Positions 9,807 through 18,645 of a stretch of 64,000 nt of DNA are shown here, one piece after another. The stretch's first letter is position 1, and every line of letters starts with the position of its first letter. The position numbers and the translations under genes are program-made. The DNA comes from Mariaggregatimicrobium sp964498785 (GTDB lineage Bacteria; Zhuqueibacterota; Zhuqueibacteria; Thermofontimicrobiales; Thiofontviventaceae). The stretch spans positions 21,626 to 85,625 of the forward strand of contig CAZCJL010000013.1 in the NCBI GenBank assembly GCA_964498785.1, given 5' to 3'. The notes below the pieces were generated by a model that worked only from the letters and a program-made list of their open reading frames with translations, ran no database searches and was not told the origin of the DNA.

Positions 9807-12227
9807 TCAGATCGAAAAATATTTAGCCCGTTTTTTAATTAAATAGATATTTATTACAACAAGCCCACCGATTAAAATAATGGATAGAATAATGGATAGT
9901 AAATAGTTCGAAGATTTCAAACCCGCGTATCGGAGTGATCCGGCTTGACGCGAATCACAAAGATTTTGACTCCATAAAATTGTATTTTTGGGAAATTTTG
10001 CATTTGTTTTCAGAAAACAAATATTCCGGTTTGCTCGTCGATAAATTATTTCCAAATACTCATCAGACTTCATGTCTGCAACAAGAGGAGTGCTGATAAT
10101 GGCCTCCTGCAGATTCCCGACGTCTTCATTATGCCACAATATTTTACCGGACTTCCCGTTAAAAATGTAGATACCGCCGAAAATTCCTGCTGCGATTACA
10201 TCGGCGTTCCCATCCTTATTAATATCAGCAATTACCGGATGTGCAAGAAATATTTCATTTATTTCCGGCATAAATCCCCACATTATTTTTTTCTGATCGC
10301 TGCTCTGTCCCATTCCACTATAAGCGATAATTTTATTATCTGTAGTAAAAATCACCACGTCCTTGATTTTATCGCCGTCTAAATCGCCGAGAGCAGGGGG
10401 AATAACAGGCGCGTCAGCCAAAGGAATATCCGGAATTAATTCGTCAAACCAGAGTCGTTTAAATGTTTTACCGGAAAATGCAATTAAATTGTTTTGCTGA
10501 GTTGTAACAAGCATGTCGTCACAATTATCAGTATCAATTTTTCCCGTGGTAATATGTCCCCGAATTTGGTGATCTTCAAAAAACGAGCCTTTTGCCTTTT
10601 GCAGTTCTTCATTGATATCTATGATTTTTGTGAATTTATTTACCAGCCCACTAAAGATAAAAACTTCTCCGTTTTCAGTGCCAACAGCTATTTCCGGAAT
10701 TCCATCGCCATTAAAATCACCAGCCGATGGCGTACATAGAATTTCCGAGTTCGTTTGATGAATTTCCCATCGGGGTTCACTAAAAGTCGCGTATCCGATA
10801 TGAATTTCGCCATGTTTTGTACAGGAAATGACGTCGTTAAGTTTATCTCCATTGATGTCAGCTACAACCGGGGCGCCTGATAATTCGCCTTCGATCAACG
10901 AACTGGTCCAGATTTCGGAGCCAGTGTTTCCATCGATAGCAAAAATTCGCGAATCAAATGAATGTAAAATGATGTCAGGCAGCATATTCCTGTTTAGATC
11001 AGCTAATACAACTGGTGTCGGTAATTGTATGCGGTATTGATTTTCCGATGTCCACACAGATTTTTGAGTTTTCCCGTCAACAGTTTGGAGATAACCGGTA
11101 TTATCAACATAAATCAGGTCGTTTGTGCCATCTCCGTTCAGGTCTCCGATAAGTGGTGTAAGATAGTTAATTCTCATTGCTATTTCACCCGGGCGACCCG
11201 TATTGCTCATGGAAGAAGTTTCTGTAACCCAAACCTGTTCCTGTGCCTTAAATGGCCTTGGTTTTTGTGTGATGACATTAAAATGACGCCAGGAAAAGAA
11301 AGCATGAATAAGCAAACCCAGCACCAAAATTGCTGAAGAAATCTGAAGAATATGATTAGAATGACGAACCCACCAGTCGCCTGTTTTTTTGGGGGGAGAA
11401 TTATCCCATGATCCTTCGGGAACTATGCGAAAAATAGTGCTTTTTTGATCGCTAACTATTTCTATTTCATCTCCATGAGATAATTTTGCTTTGCCATCTT
11501 CATCCACTTCGATACCATTAACATACGTTCTGGTTTTGCTTCGCTTATCATAAATATAAAAAGAGTTTTCTTTATAAGCTATTGTTGCATGACGCCGCGA
11601 AATGCTGGTGTCAACGTCTCCTTTTGTATTTTCTCTGATAACAATATCATTAAGCGTTTTATCCCGTCCGATTTTTGTGATCCCGTAATTTAAATGATAT
11701 TTTTTGCCAATGTAAGGACCATAAATCGTCAGTAAATAATATTGAACACGATTAGAGAATTGATCTTCCTGAATATCCAATTCCGCATCTGTAATTTCTG
11801 CCTGCTGCGGAACGGTAAATTCCGAGCTTTTTTCCCGGAGTGGTTGTGATGCAGGCTGTTGTTGAATCCCTGTGCTCGGGTCCTTTTCTTCTGCAATAAT
11901 CCCGGACTTAATGTCATATCCTTTTTCAAAAAGCACATTTTCAAATAAAAGGGTATGATCTCCAACAGAAATTTCATCACCGCTACTAAGAGATATCTTT
12001 TCAGCAATTTTTTTCCCATTCAAAAAAGTACCAAAAGCACTATCCGTATCCATTGCATAATAATCTGTCCCTTCTTTTTCAATAACCAAATGATGCATCG
12101 AAACTTTTTTATCAGATAATATTAGATCGTTGTCCCCCTCTGATCCAATTCTGATCCTGTTTTGAAAAGGCCGAATTTGATATTCTTTAAAAATTTCGGC
12201 TTTTTTTTTGACAACGATTTTGGGCAT
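9807..12227 (-). CDS. Twin-FHA transmembrane protein with FG-GAP/VCBS-like propeller
   Basis: The protein has 806 residues. There are two forkhead-associated domains, which bind phosphothreonine peptides: about 23-97 (IRIGSEGDNDLIL, SMHHLVIE, FGTFLNGKKI) and about 184-265 (TKIGRDKTLNDIVI, ISRRHATI, TYVNGIEV). A membrane helix lies at about 293-312. The rest is a predicted extracytoplasmic beta-propeller with at least seven DxNxDGxxD-type calcium loops (DLNGDGTNDLIYVD, DINKDGNADVIAAG). A second membrane helix near the C-terminus (about 775-797) ends in a basic tail. It therefore joins a cytoplasmic phospho-reader to an external sensor-like domain. GGAG lies eight bases before the ATG. The gap from the kinase gene is 18 bases, which implies co-transcription. 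Confidence 0.88.
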   Translation of the reverse strand: MPKIVVKKKAEIFKEYQIRPFQNRIRIGSEGDNDLILSDKKVSMHHLVIEKEGTDYYAMDTDSAFGTFLNGKKIAEKISLSSGDEISVGDHTLLFENVLFEKGYDIKSGIIAEEKDPSTGIQQQPASQPLREKSSEFTVPQQAEITDAELDIQEDQFSNRVQYYLLTIYGPYIGKKYHLNYGITKIGRDKTLNDIVIRENTKGDVDTSISRRHATIAYKENSFYIYDKRSKTRTYVNGIEVDEDGKAKLSHGDEIEIVSDQKSTIFRIVPEGSWDNSPPKKTGDWWVRHSNHILQISSAILVLGLLIHAFFSWRHFNVITQKPRPFKAQEQVWVTETSSMSNTGRPGEIAMRINYLTPLIGDLNGDGTNDLIYVDNTGYLQTVDGKTQKSVWTSENQYRIQLPTPVVLADLNRNMLPDIILHSFDSRIFAIDGNTGSEIWTSSLIEGELSGAPVVADINGDKLNDVISCTKHGEIHIGYATFSEPRWEIHQTNSEILCTPSAGDFNGDGIPEIAVGTENGEVFIFSGLVNKFTKIIDINEELQKAKGSFFEDHQIRGHITTGKIDTDNCDDMLVTTQQNNLIAFSGKTFKRLWFDELIPDIPLADAPVIPPALGDLDGDKIKDVVIFTTDNKIIAYSGMGQSSDQKKIMWGFMPEINEIFLAHPVIADINKDGNADVIAAGIFGGIYIFNGKSGKILWHNEDVGNLQEAIISTPLVADMKSDEYLEIIYRRANRNICFLKTNAKFPKNTILWSQNLCDSRQAGSLRYAGLKSSNYLLSIILSIILIGGLVVINIYLIKKRAKYFSI

Positions 12228-12245
12228 AACTCAAGCTCCGTATTA

Positions 12246-15128
12246 TCACTGAACGATTAATTTAAATGACAGTTTCTTTGTTTCGGTAAGAGTGTTTATG
12301 TTGGCACTCTTTTCAAAATAGCCTATTTTTTTAACGACAAATGTATATTGACCTGGTTCCAGTTTGTTCCGGCACCAGCCACGATCGTTCGTAGAACCAA
12401 AGTAGGTTTCATCTCTAAGTCTGCTATTCATACTATAATAATTGATCTGCGCATTTTCAACAGGTTGGCCAGTCAATGCGTCTGTGACTTCCACTTCAAG
12501 AGATGAGTTTTCTGGCTCCATTCTGGCGACAATTACTTTGGATTTTGGAGAAACCAACACAACGGCATCTTTATAACCCTCTTTTTTAATGAGTACTTTA
12601 TGGTTTACCAGGGGGAGAGCAATTTCACAAGGAGTTTTGTCTTTTCGGCTGTAACTTCGTCCCTGGCGGTAGATACGGGAAATTGTAGCTCCAATATCAT
12701 TATCATTGGGAACGGTTACGTCTTTTGCAAAAAATCGGACATTCCTCGTTAAGCTAACGAATATTGATTTTGGTCCGTTTTCGTCAACAGTGACACTCAC
12801 CCTCTTGGAATTGAATCCGGCTCTTGTGAATAGCACGTCGTGTTTACCAACCGATAACGCGATTGCCTGTGAAGAACCAGTTTTTCCGGTTGGCGTGGGA
12901 GAACCATCAAGATAAAATGTGGCGCCGTTCGGGAGAGATGAAACGCTGATAAATTTTTTGAATAGTCCTTCAATAATATATTTTTTGGTTCCGCTTTCAG
13001 CAGTTTTAAAATTCCATAATCGATGATCTTCAATATTTACTGATTCTTCGTCAGTGTTCAATGAAAATCCTGTCAAATCCTGGAACCCCGGCTTGCTCAT
13101 CTCGATATTTAATGGTTTACCAACTTCCCATTCAAGAATGGTTGGCGTCTGTTGTTTGTATTTGATATTATTAATAAACACAGTTGCCTCAATCGGATCA
13201 GAGCTCAGTTCAATTTTTGTTTTAAAGCGAAATAAATACGGCTCATATCCTTTTCGTGATTTTTCACCGTCGATTTGAACTTCTCCGGAACTTGGTACGG
13301 TTAATGACCTCGATAAATCCGAATACCCGGCTAATATTAATTTTAGTTTATGAATTCCTGGTGAAATTTTACCGATTGTGAGAGGTGTTTTTCCGGGCAC
13401 TTTTTTATCGTCAATGAATACATTCGCACCAGCAGGAACAGAATTGATTTTAATTGCAGGTGGAAAAAAATAATCATATATTTGTTCGCCCAATGCTGTC
13501 CACCGAAACGCGATGTTAAGGATCATAAAAATAATAATCGCGGATAATGAACCAATCATTCCAAAAATTAATGGACGCTTATGCGTTTTTGCCGAAAGGC
13601 GAATCACATCGATGACCGTTTTAATATCATCCTCGCCCTGTTCCTCTTCATCAAATTGAGGAGCCTCGGAAGGCATAAATGTGCCACCAGAATTTTCGGG
13701 AACAACATCCGGTTCAGGTATCGGAATATCTGGCACAGGCGTCTTTTCTTGCGAGGTCGTATCGAATTGCGATAACTCTTTCTCCAGTTCAAGTTGATCT
13801 AAATCGAACGAAAATGAGGATGAAGAATCCTGATTTGAAGGTGATTCAATATCTGAATGCTTATTTTCATCTGAAAAAGAATTGTTTTCAGCGTCTATAG
13901 TTACCTCATTGGAATTTGCAGAATTATTTTCATCAGACGGAGAATTATCCTCCAATGGCTTACTGTCCGGTTCTTTTTTCGGAATTTGTTCATCGAGGTT
14001 GTTCTGTGGCGTCAATTCCCCGGGTGGAGGTTGCTGTTGCTGGTTAAAATCTGCATCAAAAAATTCATTTTTGCCAAAAATATCAGAATAGCCGTTTTCA
14101 GTAATCTCTGTTTTGGAACGAGAGGGAGTCCCGGTTGCTGGTTGCTGTTTTCCATTTGAAGGTTCGGTACCACTATCAGAATTTTTAATGTTTTTTAAAT
14201 CATTTTTTAATAAGTCTTGTACAAAATTTCCCAATCGAACAGACAATTCAACAGATTGGTTTAAGCTCATTAAATATTCAACCAGGTCAATATACAGATT
14301 ATTCGCACCCTGATACCTGTCCTCAGGATTTTTCTGTAATATCTTGATTAAAATATTTTGTATATCGCCCGGGATATCATACTGGCTTAAGAATTTATTG
14401 TCAATACGTACTTTTTTTACAGCCTCAATAATTTTTTCGTCGTTATCATAGTGGAAGAGCATAGAGTTGGTTAATAATTCGAAAAATACAATGCCGAGAG
14501 AAAAAATATCTGTTCGATTATCGACCATTGAACCGTTGAGTTGGTCTGGGGCCATGTAGGGTAACTTGCCGGCCAGTACTATACTCTGAGGGGAACCGTT
14601 GTTCTGGAATTTGATTTTCGCAATTCCAAAATCGATTAGTTTTACCGTTCCGGTAACAGAAACCATAATGTTCGAGGGCGAAATATCTTGATGCACAAGT
14701 CTTAACGGTTCGTTAGAAATCAGGTCTTTTTTATTATGAGCATATTCCAGCGCCTTGCACACTTCTTTCATCAGATATAAGCTTAATTCCAACGGAAGCC
14801 TAATTCCCCGTGCCTTACACTTATTGATGATCCGACGCAAATCTACACCGTCAATATACTCCATAATGATATAAAATTGACCATCATTTGTTTTGATCAA
14901 ATCATAGACATGAACAATATTATTGTGATTAAGCTTTGCTGCGTTTTTTGCCTCTTTCAGGAACATATCTATATATTTTGCTTCCTGTAAAAGACTTGGT
15001 TCAATCGCTTTGATCGCAATCGGTTTTTCAAATTTACGATCAAAACCATAATAAACAATACCAAAGCCCCCCTGTTTGATTTTTGAAATTACCTCATATT
15101 TATCCTCAATGATCCAGGTATCTTCCAT
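12246..15128 (-). CDS. Transmembrane Ser/Thr protein kinase with PEGA repeats
   Basis: The protein has 960 residues. Residues 10-275 are a Hanks-type kinase that looks active: glycine loop KQGGFGIVY, Lys40 (IAIKAI), HQDISPSN with catalytic Asp148, DFG at 166-168, and APD. The HQD form is common in bacterial kinases. An acidic Ser/Pro/Gln-rich juxtamembrane linker of about 200 residues follows, offering many Ser/Thr sites. The membrane helix is at about 519-541. Outside are three or four PEGA-type repeats (INSVPAGANVFIDDKKVPG near 561, VSSLPNGATFYLDG near 729), then a carboxypeptidase-regulatory-like domain (about 876-960). PEGA domains are thought to bind surface components. It is the first gene of the minus-strand block, so it probably leads the operon. 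Confidence 0.93.
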   Translation of the reverse strand: MEDTWIIEDKYEVISKIKQGGFGIVYYGFDRKFEKPIAIKAIEPSLLQEAKYIDMFLKEAKNAAKLNHNNIVHVYDLIKTNDGQFYIIMEYIDGVDLRRIINKCKARGIRLPLELSLYLMKEVCKALEYAHNKKDLISNEPLRLVHQDISPSNIMVSVTGTVKLIDFGIAKIKFQNNGSPQSIVLAGKLPYMAPDQLNGSMVDNRTDIFSLGIVFFELLTNSMLFHYDNDEKIIEAVKKVRIDNKFLSQYDIPGDIQNILIKILQKNPEDRYQGANNLYIDLVEYLMSLNQSVELSVRLGNFVQDLLKNDLKNIKNSDSGTEPSNGKQQPATGTPSRSKTEITENGYSDIFGKNEFFDADFNQQQQPPPGELTPQNNLDEQIPKKEPDSKPLEDNSPSDENNSANSNEVTIDAENNSFSDENKHSDIESPSNQDSSSSFSFDLDQLELEKELSQFDTTSQEKTPVPDIPIPEPDVVPENSGGTFMPSEAPQFDEEEQGEDDIKTVIDVIRLSAKTHKRPLIFGMIGSLSAIIIFMILNIAFRWTALGEQIYDYFFPPAIKINSVPAGANVFIDDKKVPGKTPLTIGKISPGIHKLKLILAGYSDLSRSLTVPSSGEVQIDGEKSRKGYEPYLFRFKTKIELSSDPIEATVFINNIKYKQQTPTILEWEVGKPLNIEMSKPGFQDLTGFSLNTDEESVNIEDHRLWNFKTAESGTKKYIIEGLFKKFISVSSLPNGATFYLDGSPTPTGKTGSSQAIALSVGKHDVLFTRAGFNSKRVSVTVDENGPKSIFVSLTRNVRFFAKDVTVPNDNDIGATISRIYRQGRSYSRKDKTPCEIALPLVNHKVLIKKEGYKDAVVLVSPKSKVIVARMEPENSSLEVEVTDALTGQPVENAQINYYSMNSRLRDETYFGSTNDRGWCRNKLEPGQYTFVVKKIGYFEKSANINTLTETKKLSFKLIVQ

Positions 15129-15664
15129 AATCTCTTTCTTTCTTTAAGTACAACCCATCTTGTATGTTTTTGAAAAGTTTTGATGGCGCTCAATTCAGGC
15201 TAGTAATTCATTCCTAATATCGACTATCACGTAATCAGGCGAACATGCAGGAACCTAAAAATTCATACTCATAGAATTAATTTCATCCTTAAATTTTAGT
15301 AATTGTTAAATAAAAGATAGATATTAGTAAGATGATAACATATCATTTATAAAATAAGACCTTGTTATGTTTATTAAAAGTTTATAGTTTAAGTGAATTT
15401 TTTGGAATGCAAAATTTATGCCACGTAAAAAAAACGAATTTTTGATGATGTAATCATGATAGTATTATACAGGTTAATTCCTGACTTTGCTGAAAGATGC
15501 ATAAATATTCTTGTGCCATGATGAAACAAATGTTTCGCCCTTGAACAAAATGAGAAAATATGAATGTTCGTTAATAATTAGCTTTTTTAATATTAGTACT
15601 TGCATTTAAAATCAATTTGTTATATCTTAGAAAAATTTTTAATTAGTATCTGTGCGAAGAAAAT
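15129..15664. other. Divergent intergenic region between kinase and rsbU-mla blocks
   Basis: These 536 AT-rich bases separate two divergent operons. On the minus strand, a TATAAT (plus-strand ATTATA at 15464-15469) could serve the kinase operon with a leader of about 330 bases, but its -35 is poor. On the plus strand, TTGCAT and TATCTT precede rsbU. No open frame with a ribosome binding site was found. The length leaves room for operators or a small RNA, but I see no hairpin to support one. Confidence 0.5.
15600..15628 (+). promoter_or_regulatory. Candidate promoter of the rsbU-mla operon
   Basis: TTGCAT at 15600-15605 is followed after 17 bases by TATCTT at 15623-15628. Each element matches the consensus at four of six positions. 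The transcript would start about 30 bases before the TTG start codon of the rsbU-like gene. Confidence 0.35.
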
Positions 15665-16966
15665 TTGGTAATAATTTTGCAACTGCAGCAGGAAATCGAA
15701 ATATTGAAGCAGCGAATTATCGACCTGACCAGTCTGATTGATGTGAGTGCGATTATAAGTACGACTCTCGATCTGGATGAGTTAATCAACCTGGTAATGC
15801 AAAAGGCCATGTCGGTAATGAACGCCGAAGCCAGTTCAATTATGCTGCTGAATGAACATAGTAATCGGTTGGAGTGTCGATTCGCACTGGGCAGTGTTCA
15901 GGAAAAAGTACGAAATAAAATTCAGTTAGAGGTGGGGCAGGGTATCGCCGGTTGGGTTGCGAAAAATGGCGAACCACTCATTGTTGAGGATGTAAAAAAC
16001 GATTCCAGATTTTATCAGGCTGTAGATCAAAAGACCGGATTTATTACTCGATCTATTCTTGCAGCTCCTTTGAAAATAAAAGGAAAGATTATTGGCGTTG
16101 CCGAAGTTATTAACCGATTGGACGGAAAGCCATTTAATAACGACAATTTGGAAATATTTTCCACATTTTGTCGTCAGGTGGCGTTAGCTGTTGAAAACGC
16201 TAAAGTCCATCAATACATGATGGAACAACAGCGTTTAAAACAGCAATTGGAATCTGCTCACATTATCCAACAAAGTTTTATGCCACAAACGTTTCCTCAG
16301 TCCAAAGAATCGAAATTTTACGTTTACGGTAAAAATATTCCGGCTACTTCGGTTGGCGGAGACCTGTTTGATTGTTTGGAACAGAATGCACGTCGGGTAG
16401 GACTAATTATCGGAGATGTTTCCGGCAAGGGAATTCCGGCAGCCTTGTTTATGGCTCGTCTGGTGAGTGATTTGCGCTACTACAGCCAAATTAAGGACAA
16501 TGCAACAGAAACACTCAATGAAATTAACACTCTTTTGTTAGAAAGAAGCAGAAGAGGGATGTTTGTCACGCTTCAATACCTTGTTCTTGATGCAGAGAGT
16601 GGTAAACTTTCAATTGTAAACGGCGGACACATGCCACCACTCTGGATTCATGATGCAACGCTAAAATCCGAATGGATTCAGTGTAAATCCGGAATACCTC
16701 TGGGAATTTTACCAGATTTGTCGCTAAGTGAACATGTTATACAACTTCAACCTGGCGATTGCATTGTGATGTTTACTGATGGTATTATTGAAGCAAAAAA
16801 TTCAAAGGGAGAATTTTTTTCTCAGAAACGACTTCAACAGTTTCTGGAAAAAAAATGGATTTTGCCGGAAGAATTAGTTAAAGCCGTGATCAGTCAGGCT
16901 TTAAATTTTTCCCAGGGAAGACCACAACATGATGATATCACCGTATTGGCTCTAAAATGGCATTAA
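15665..16966 (+). CDS. GAF domain - SpoIIE/RsbU-type PP2C phosphatase
   Basis: The protein has 433 residues. It opens with a coiled-coil start and a GAF sensory domain at about residues 25-180 (ASSIMLLNEHSNRLECRF, GQGIAGWVAKNGEPLIVEDV). A PP2C-like SpoIIE domain follows at about 215-430 (GGDLFDCLEQ, IGDVSGKGIPAALFMA, VNGGHMPPLW, VMFTDGIIEA, HDDITVLALK). In RsbU-type systems such enzymes dephosphorylate a STAS antagonist, here probably the product at 17426-17779. No signal peptide or membrane helix is seen, so it should be cytoplasmic. The frame opens only at TTG (15665, or 15677) with no ATG for about 45 codons, so the exact start is uncertain. It is the first gene of the seven-gene rsbU-mla run. 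Confidence 0.9.
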   Translation: MVIILQLQQEIEILKQRIIDLTSLIDVSAIISTTLDLDELINLVMQKAMSVMNAEASSIMLLNEHSNRLECRFALGSVQEKVRNKIQLEVGQGIAGWVAKNGEPLIVEDVKNDSRFYQAVDQKTGFITRSILAAPLKIKGKIIGVAEVINRLDGKPFNNDNLEIFSTFCRQVALAVENAKVHQYMMEQQRLKQQLESAHIIQQSFMPQTFPQSKESKFYVYGKNIPATSVGGDLFDCLEQNARRVGLIIGDVSGKGIPAALFMARLVSDLRYYSQIKDNATETLNEINTLLLERSRRGMFVTLQYLVLDAESGKLSIVNGGHMPPLWIHDATLKSEWIQCKSGIPLGILPDLSLSEHVIQLQPGDCIVMFTDGIIEAKNSKGEFFSQKRLQQFLEKKWILPEELVKAVISQALNFSQGRPQHDDITVLALKWH

Positions 16967-17012
16967 TTCGGTAAAAAAGCAAGCAAGCTTATCTACTAAG
17001 GGAAAACAGCTT

Positions 17013-17429
17013 ATGCCAGAAACATTGGAATTTATGATACCAGCCGAACCGAAATACTTAAAAATAAACAGACTAAGTATAAAGTTACTTTGCGAGATCA
17101 TTGGTTTTTCAACAGAAGAAAGTAATAATATTACCCTGGCAATTGATGAAGCATGTAGTAATATAATTCGACATGCATACAACGGCCCATCGCAAGAACC
17201 AATTCATATCAAATGCAATATTTATGAAGATAAGATTGAATTTTTAATTCGTGATTTTGGTAAAAAAGTAAAAGTTGATCAAATTAAATCCAGAAGGTTG
17301 GATGAAATTCGCCCCGGCGGTCTCGGAGTTCATCTGATAAAAACCGTTATGGATGAGGTTATTTATAATACGAATTTTGAGAAAGGCAACCAGTTGACAT
17401 TGATTAAATACTTTAAAGGTAAGGAATGA
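17013..17429 (+). CDS. RsbW-type ATP-binding Ser kinase (anti-sigma-like)
   Basis: This 138-residue GHKL-fold protein has the N box DEACSNIIRHAY, the G1 box IRDFGKKV and the G2 box RPGGLGVHLIKTVMDEV. Such proteins bind a partner (a sigma factor or another target) and phosphorylate the STAS antagonist. Its last four bases overlap the ATG of the STAS gene (ATGA at 17426-17429), so the two are probably made together. No sigma factor gene is in the window, which suggests that its client could be something else, such as the lipid transporter encoded next. That last step is inference. Confidence 0.9.
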   Translation: MPETLEFMIPAEPKYLKINRLSIKLLCEIIGFSTEESNNITLAIDEACSNIIRHAYNGPSQEPIHIKCNIYEDKIEFLIRDFGKKVKVDQIKSRRLDEIRPGGLGVHLIKTVMDEVIYNTNFEKGNQLTLIKYFKGKE

Positions 17430-17779
17430 ACATGTTAGATATTCAAACAAAAACCATTGAGAACGCGGTTATCGTCAGCATCCAGGGCGACGTCGATTTA
17501 TATTCCTCCCCTCAAGTTCGTAAAGTGCTGTTAGAATTAATCCAAAAGAAAAGCCCGGCGGTTTTTGTGGACTTAAAGGCAGTAAATTATATGGATAGCT
17601 CTGGTGTGGCAACGCTGGTTGAGGGATTACAGCGTGTAAAAAAATATGAAGGTAAATTGTATATTTATAATCTTCAGGGCGCTGTTCGGGATGTGTTTGA
17701 ATTGAGCCGGTTGGATAAAGTATTTCATATCTACCAAAATGAATCTGAAGCAATAAAGGCTTATAATGACGAAAATTAA
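17426..17779 (+). CDS. STAS-domain protein (RsbV / MlaB-like)
   Basis: This single STAS domain of 117 residues contains NYMDSSGVATLVEGLQ. The first Ser after the Asp is residue 58, the same place as the phosphorylated Ser58 of SpoIIAA. It overlaps the RsbW-like gene by four bases upstream and the MlaE permease gene by 14 bases downstream. In E. coli the STAS protein MlaB is a subunit of the MlaFEDB lipid transporter and binds the ATPase. Position therefore points to MlaB, while the kept serine and the RsbU/RsbW neighbours point to RsbV. It may serve both roles. Confidence 0.88.
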   Translation: MNMLDIQTKTIENAVIVSIQGDVDLYSSPQVRKVLLELIQKKSPAVFVDLKAVNYMDSSGVATLVEGLQRVKKYEGKLYIYNLQGAVRDVFELSRLDKVFHIYQNESEAIKAYNDEN

Positions 17780-18569
17780 CCGGATATTTGGCGCTGTCGG
17801 TAGAAATGCACTGCTGTTTCTGACGCACCTGGCAAATTTGGCCGATCTGATAAAACAGGCGTTATATTGGACAATCATCGCTCCGATAAAAGGGAAAAAA
17901 GTTCGATGGAAAAGCACATTTGAGCAAATGGTGCTGATCGGCGTTAATTCAATTCCTATTGTTGCAGTTATCTGCTTTTTTGTAGGATTGATTTTGGCGA
18001 TGCAGGCTGCATATCAGTTGGAAAGATTCGGAGCTTCTATTTATGTGGCTGACCTGGTTGGTGTATCAATGACACGAGAAATGGGACCATTGCTGACGGC
18101 AATTATTATCGCTGGCAGAAGTGGGTCAGCTATTGCCGCTGAAATTGGTACGATGAAAGTATATGAAGAAATTGATGCCTTGCAAACCATGGGATTTAAT
18201 CCCATTCAATTTTTAGTGGTTCCGCGAACTCTGGCATTGCTGATAATGTTGCCGTGCCTCACCTTGATTGCGGATTTTGTCGGAATCCTTGGTGGTCTTT
18301 TCTTCGCAGTTTTTAGCCTGAAAATTTCCTTTATTCGGTATTTAAGTCAAACAGCCGATGCGCTGGTTATGAAAGATTTAATTACCGGTTTGGTGAAAAC
18401 ATTTGTGTTTGCTATCATTGTTGCTCAAGTCGGTTCCTATCAGGGCTTCTCTGTAAAAGGTGGTGCTGAAGGCGTTGGAAAAGCGACTACGGCATCTGTG
18501 GTCGCATCCATTTTTTTAATTATTCTTGCTGATCTGGTATGCACAATGATTTTTTACTCTACATTGTAG
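17766..18569 (+). CDS. mlaE: MlaE-family ABC transporter permease
   Basis: This 267-residue inner-membrane permease of the Mla/MCE type moves phospholipid between the inner membrane and an MCE protein. It has about five hydrophobic segments and the family core EMGPLLTAIIIAGRSGSA followed by EIGTMKVYEEIDALQTMG. The length is usual for MlaE. Its ATG lies inside the end of the STAS gene, which implies translational coupling. ATPase, MCE protein and lipoprotein genes follow in the order typical of Mla or Ttg2 operons. Confidence 0.95.
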   Translation: MTKINRIFGAVGRNALLFLTHLANLADLIKQALYWTIIAPIKGKKVRWKSTFEQMVLIGVNSIPIVAVICFFVGLILAMQAAYQLERFGASIYVADLVGVSMTREMGPLLTAIIIAGRSGSAIAAEIGTMKVYEEIDALQTMGFNPIQFLVVPRTLALLIMLPCLTLIADFVGILGGLFFAVFSLKISFIRYLSQTADALVMKDLITGLVKTFVFAIIVAQVGSYQGFSVKGGAEGVGKATTASVVASIFLIILADLVCTMIFYSTL

Positions 18570-18645
18570 AAAAGTGCAATACTTGTTCTGAAAACGCAAC
18601 ACAAATAAATTAGAATATTGTGAGTTGTATAATTGGTGGATATAT

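Noticed and set aside
17013..17779. A plain RsbW/RsbV sigma-factor switch unrelated to the transporter genes
   Set aside because: Not excluded, but there is no sigma factor gene in the window and the STAS gene overlaps mlaE, so a link to the transporter is the better first hypothesis.
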